Assembly (NCBI GenBank): GCA_946807835.1
Contig: OX327704.1
Span: 4,030,001 to 4,094,000 of the forward strand
DNA: 64,000 nt
Reading direction: 5' to 3'
From: Ailanthus altissimus
Taxonomy: Eukaryota > Streptophyta > Magnoliopsida > Sapindales > Simaroubaceae
Below are positions 59,583-64,000 of the stretch, piece after piece. The first letter of the stretch is position 1. Each line of letters opens with the position of its first letter. Below the pieces are notes generated by a model that saw only the letters and a program-made list of their open reading frames with translations, was not told the DNA's origin and ran no database searches. The position numbers and the translations under genes were made by a program.

Positions 59583-59892
59583 CCATTCCCAATATTGCTA
59601 AAGCGTAAGGGATTGGTTATGGTGATTCGGGTTATACCGGTTAAACATTAGATGAGACAAATATATGCGAACCTATTACCCAATATTGCTAAAGCGTGAG
59701 GGTAATACTAATAACATATATTTGATGATTGACAAGTTAATCTGAAATGCACTTACCCAATATTGCTAAAGTGTGAAGATAATGTGTATTTAGGATCAGT
59801 GGTAAAAGTTGCAAGAGATGCAATTGATAAGAGTTGTCTACCTTTTGAATTTACGAAGGCCAATATTGCTAAAGCGTAAGGCTGGAGTAAAT
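59583..59892 (+). repeat. Four hairpins with a constant 18-base loop in the B leader
   Basis: The word AATATTGCTAAAGCGTAA recurs at 59591-59608, 59682-59699 (one change), 59759-59776 (two changes) and 59862-59879. Flanks differ between copies yet pair with each other: CCATTCCC/GGGATTGG (7 of 8), TATTACCC/GGGTAATA (8 of 8), and GGCC with GGCT plus an outer TTTAC/GTAAA. The third copy is decayed. They lie 230-540 bases upstream of the gag start. Confidence 0.85.
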
Positions 59893-60121
59893 TGGCAATA
59901 GGATCCACTTCTCGCTGTACAGTCTAAAAGATTAAATTGTCATTTTTCCTTTTGAGAGATTCAGGGAATTATGTAAAACAGTAGGAGGGCGTCTTTAGAT
60001 TAAAAAATATATAAAAATTATATCCATTATCTAAAGCGTTAATTATTAACGATTAGAAATATTTTGCTTCACATTTCCAATTTATCTTATTGTAATAAGA
60101 TAAGTAACTTACAGATATAAG

Positions 60122-60660
60122 ATGACTAAAAGCAACCCGTTAGTATACTTGATTAAGCACATAATCTACAGGGTACCGATAAATATTAAGACTTGCTTAT
60201 AAATCTTAGAATTGTTCTAAACTAATAAAAATATATAGATATATAATAGATCAATAGATAAAATAATAGGTGTTTCTAATAATGTCTTTTGAGAAAAGAC
60301 GGAAGATTATCAGAAAAGGATTAAGAATAATTTGAAAGTCAAATCATATATATCCTAACATATCTAATGATCTTCAGTGAGAGCATATACACATAAGATG
60401 TATAAGTAGTATAATGTTTCATCTGAAATTTATTTTATATATCTAAAACAAATATAAAAAATATTCATAATGAAAAGTGTTTTCATAATTAAAAGGTTTA
60501 AAATAGTATGAGTTACTACTCAAAGAACCTTTACTTAAAAAAGATAAAACTCTTAGATAATTGTTTACCGATAATTGACATGTCATATACAAATGATGTG
60601 TAGAGGTATAAGGATATGCAATATCACCTATCCTTCTCACATCTGCAAGATGTTGCATAT
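60122..60660 (+). pseudogene. Copia B gag, heavily decayed
   Basis: An ATG at 60122 opens MTKSNPLVYLIKHN, a degenerate copia gag opening, followed by an LLINLRIVLN block. Beyond this stops are frequent and only short pieces can be aligned by eye. The call rests mainly on position after the PBS and before the copia pol remnants. Confidence 0.55.
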
Positions 60661-63343
60661 TTTAAGCAATACTAGAAAAATATGAAATGAGAAGTATAGC
60701 TACACATTGGAAATGGAGATTATCTAGACGTAGTAGCTGTTAAAACTTTTAAGTCACTTCTCCATTCTAGTAAAAGTCTTATGTTGTATTGTTGTTATTT
60801 TGTGCCATGAATAATTAGGCGAAATATATCGCTCTCTATGTTAGACAGAGAGGGTTATCATATATACATTAAGAATAGTTTCTCATATTTATATGATAAC
60901 GATAATATTTTGTTAACTGAATGTCAGTCAATTAAATAGCCTTTATATCTGACATACAACAAGAAATGCATAAAATGTCTAGGTGAACAGAACATATAAT
61001 AGTTTGAAAACTTTGAATAATTACGAATTATGGCATAAGTGATTAGGTCAAGTAGTCATAAAATGATTATCCCATCTGGTCAAGGATGGTCAAATACTTG
61101 ATCTGACCATAGAACCTTGTCCAGTTTATGAATTCTGTATTTAAGGGAAGTTGACTAAATTATTTTGTTGGTATTGGACATCGAGCCACTGATTTATTAG
61201 AACTAATATATAGTGATGTATATGATCTAATGAATCATACTGCCATTGGTAAGTTTCAATACTTCGATGTCTTTATCGTGATTTGTCACGATACAGACAT
61301 GTGTTTCTAAAAAGACATAGCTCGAATATTTTTAAGTGTTCAAAGAATTTCAACTAGAAGTAAATGAAATAAACCTATATGTATGTTGAACACCTTTGAT
61401 TATATTAAGGCTATTTATACATGAGCAGTAAATTCACGAATTATTTAAAAGAGAATGAGATTCTAGCTCAATATAGTTCTCTAAATACTCCTTAACATAA
61501 ATATGTTTTGAAGTATAGAGAAATTGGACTTTGTTAGATATAGTCCGATCGATATTAAATTTTACCGATCTTTTAAAATATCTAAAAGGTTATGCTCTAG
61601 AAACTGTTACTCTTCTATTGAATAAAGCTTCATTATAAGTTCTTCCTTCTACTACATATGAGTTATGGACTTGAAGGAAACAGAATCTTAAAGTATGTTA
61701 AGATTTAGGGTTATTCTATTTGCATAAAGGGTTGTGCAATAGTATATGGACCCAAGGTGTACAAGTATCAATTCAAAATATATCCCAAATAACCCATGGG
61801 ATATCAGTTCTATAAACTGAAAATAGAACCTAAAGATCAATTGAGTTAAATACCTTTAACACACTTTCATGTAGGTCAGATAAAGATATGAAAGCTACCT
61901 ATTAGGTATATTACATACCTAAAAGGTGTTTTGGATGTTTTTCTTAGTTGAAGAAAAAGGATCCTATGACTTATAGTTGAACGATATTAAACATCGTTTA
62001 AGAAAATTAACAAGATACCAGAAAATTCAAAATTAACTTTAAGCATGACAATCAAGTGTAGGACTTGATTGTGATTCATACAGGAATTGTGATTCATACA
62101 GAAATTGTTCTTATTGGTTGTAAAAGAGTTTACGCACGGAAGTGTGGGCTCAAAAGAGGTAAGAATCTTTAAAACCCTATTGACGTAAAAGATTACCCTC
62201 AATGGTTTGGGATCGATTATGATGAAACCTTTCACCAATAAATATGCTAACGTTAATTCAAATTTTTGTTAGATATTGTAGTATACTAAACTCTTCATTT
62301 TGATGAGATAATCAGATAATCTAATTTCATAAGAATGAAGAGAAAGCATGTGTGTTCAGAAGAGGTAGTGGGAGCATAAATTATCTTTCTAATTCTCTAT
62401 ATATAAACATACTCATCGTCAGTCACAATGATAATGATATGTTATAAGTTAATCAGTTAAGAGTTAACTGAGTAAGAACATCTTCATAAAAGATGGTAGA
62501 CGTTTCCTGTATACTAGGTATAAGGCGTTACACAGATAGAGTTAGGAAGTAGAGGACTCCCCAAATCTCCGTACATAGACTAAGTCCTGTAAAGATACAA
62601 TTTTAATTACTAACAAATAGTTAATGTATCTTTCAGACATGGCATTCATCTTTCTAAGAGGAAGTGTCCTCAAGTAGAAAATAAAAAAGTTAGAGTGTCT
62701 AATGTATAATATACATCAACCAGAGGTAGCTTGATGTATATCATGTTATGTACGAGTCCTGTATTATGATGGCTGTAAGTGTTATGAGTCGGCATTAGTT
62801 TCATCTAAGTAACGACCATTGAATAGTCGTGAAACATATCCAAGTTATTCCTGAGAGGTATGAAGGATAAGTTTCTAATTTATGAAGAAAATTGCTTATG
62901 AATGAGAGGATACGTAGAATCAGACTTCTAATCTAATCCGGATGATAGAGAATCTACATCTGATTATGTACTTCTTCTCAACGGTATTAAACTTGTAGCA
63001 TAAGCGCAATTCAAATGTCCACATTTAGTTCTACCATAAAGGTAGAAAATGTTGCAGCTTGAAAAGCCTAAAAGGAATTTATGTGGATATTCAAGTTAGT
63101 TGCAGAGCTCACAATAAGTTCTAAGCTCACTGAATCCTATCACATTATAATGCAACATCAATGGGGTAACTGCTCAAGCTGAGATACCATATAATTAAAT
63201 GTATCTTGGCTAATGAAGATATATAAAAATCTAGGAAACATCCACACAGATTAAAGTAACCCACTTCCTAAAGCCTTAACTCCTAAAGTGTTTGAGAAAC
63301 ATGTAAAGTCAATGAATATTAAATACCATCATGAATGGCACTA
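60661..63343 (+). pseudogene. Copia B protease-integrase-RT-RNase H, decayed
   Basis: Remnants follow copia order. A pre-integrase piece SMLDREGYHIYIKN is at 60837-60876. Integrase pieces follow near 61080-61450, with an SDVYD-like remnant at 61210 and a LKENE block at 61449. An RT piece (KRKFGSKR-like, then SMVWDRL for GFDYDETF) is at 62115-62225, CVFRRGSGSIN at 62350 and an ILGIRRYTDR block at 62508. The end PKVFEKHVKSMNIKYHHEW is at 63277-63335. All frames are broken many times. Confidence 0.8.
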
Positions 63344-63357
63344 GAGCAAGTGGAAGT
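63344..63357 (+). other. Polypurine tract of copia B
   Basis: GAGCAAGTGGAAGT directly precedes the 3' LTR. Confidence 0.7.
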
Positions 63358-64000
63358 TGTTGAGATTTGTACTTACGTGCCATCCCATTTTGTATAAATA
63401 TATAAGGATAGTATTTATACAATTATCATTTCTAATAAAATCGTTAATATTATTTATTATTAAATAGTAAGATGCTTGTAACGTTTCAAACATTGTATGA
63501 TCTGAAGGAGTTCAGATCTAGTTTAAAGGAGTTTAGATCAGTACTAAGAGTTAACAGTACTAATAGTTAGAAGTACTAAGAGTTAGTAGTGCTAAGAGTT
63601 AGTGATGCTAAGAGTTAGCATGTTCATATAGTTAGCGAAATCTAAGAAGTTAGAACCTTGTTTGAAATGGGACAATGACCTGAGAATATATTAGTAATGA
63701 AATAGCTGCAAGGAGTTACAGATGGTGCTAGAAATTGTCATTATGCAAGTATGTTTTCAAACACAATGTTTCTGATCTAATTTCATCGATGCAGGTCTAT
63801 CGGTGGAACCCATTAATATAGATTAGTGTATGTCTATATCTGGATGGTGCAGATGGCTAGTCTTAGCAAACCATGAGCTTAGTAGGAAGCTCATATAGAG
63901 GCTCACGAGGACCTCCAATAAACATGTCATGAAGCCGTCAATTGAAGGTCTTCTGATTTGAATACTATTTGTGGTCTTTTGACCTGAGCGTCACCGTGGG
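63358..64000 (+). mobile_element. 3' LTR of copia B, cut by the window edge
   Basis: It begins TGTTGAGATTTGTAC and matches 53820-54490 with few changes, including the minisatellite (63541-63622). It lacks a stretch near 63900 that is present at 54355-54405. The sequence ends before the point where R inserted in the 5' LTR. Confidence 0.9.

Noticed and set aside
59591..59879. CRISPR-like array from a repeated 18-base word with variable spacing
   Set aside because: Spacing is irregular (about 77-103 bases), the flanks are complementary rather than unique spacers, and the context is a plant retrotransposon leader.

Overview
The window is nuclear DNA from a flowering plant, probably a eudicot. 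It is AT-rich, has almost no intact protein-coding sequence, contains one intron-bearing gene fragment with a chloroplast-type N-terminus, and is otherwise filled with Ty1/copia, Ty3/gypsy (Athila/Tat-like) and L1-like LINE elements nested inside one another. I named the elements by letter for cross-reference; these are not published names. Boundaries rest on TG...CA ends, target-site duplications (TSDs), primer-binding sites (PBS) and by-eye comparison of repeated copies, not on computed alignments.

Region by region. (1) 1-1300: first two exons, on the minus strand, of a probable thylakoid-lumen protein gene (TL17-like) with its upstream region. (2) 1301-8760: intergenic DNA, a 2.2-kb solo LTR of family X with a perfect CCTTT TSD, a second copia LTR (E), and a decayed copia polymerase (F) with its 3' LTR. 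(3) 8755-10640: AT-rich spacer with foldback repeats. (4) 10660-51610: a single nest. The host is a minus-strand LINE whose pieces lie at 51610-51384, 38135-37039 and 12020-10660. Gypsy Y (12021-37038, plus) splits it once. V plus copia C (38136-51383) splits it again. Y contains the Z complex (14373-26279), W (26280-33350) and a fragment of LTR R. V contains a mini-element G with inverted LTRs and a solo LTR S. (5) 51611-53312: a hairpin and a copia LTR D. (6) 53313-64000: a family-X LTR fragment A, interrupted by copia B, whose own 5' LTR is split by a long R-type LTR. B runs off the right edge inside its 3' LTR.

How the parts relate. W, V and G are gag-protease or gag-only elements with no reverse transcriptase and would depend on polymerase from elsewhere. 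Z supplies the only gypsy RT-RNase H-integrase, now broken. Downstream of the Z integrase are an unidentified ORF-like frame and an intronless cytokinin-activating-enzyme (LOG) homologue with its own TATA-like box.

Most worth a second look: the LOG-like sequence inside the gypsy element; mini-element G, integrated with both termini of the same (U3) type; four repeated hairpins with variable stems and a constant loop in the leader of copia B; and GC-rich palindromic arrays near the TATA box in LTRs of several unrelated families, which differ in unit number even between the two near-identical LTRs of W.
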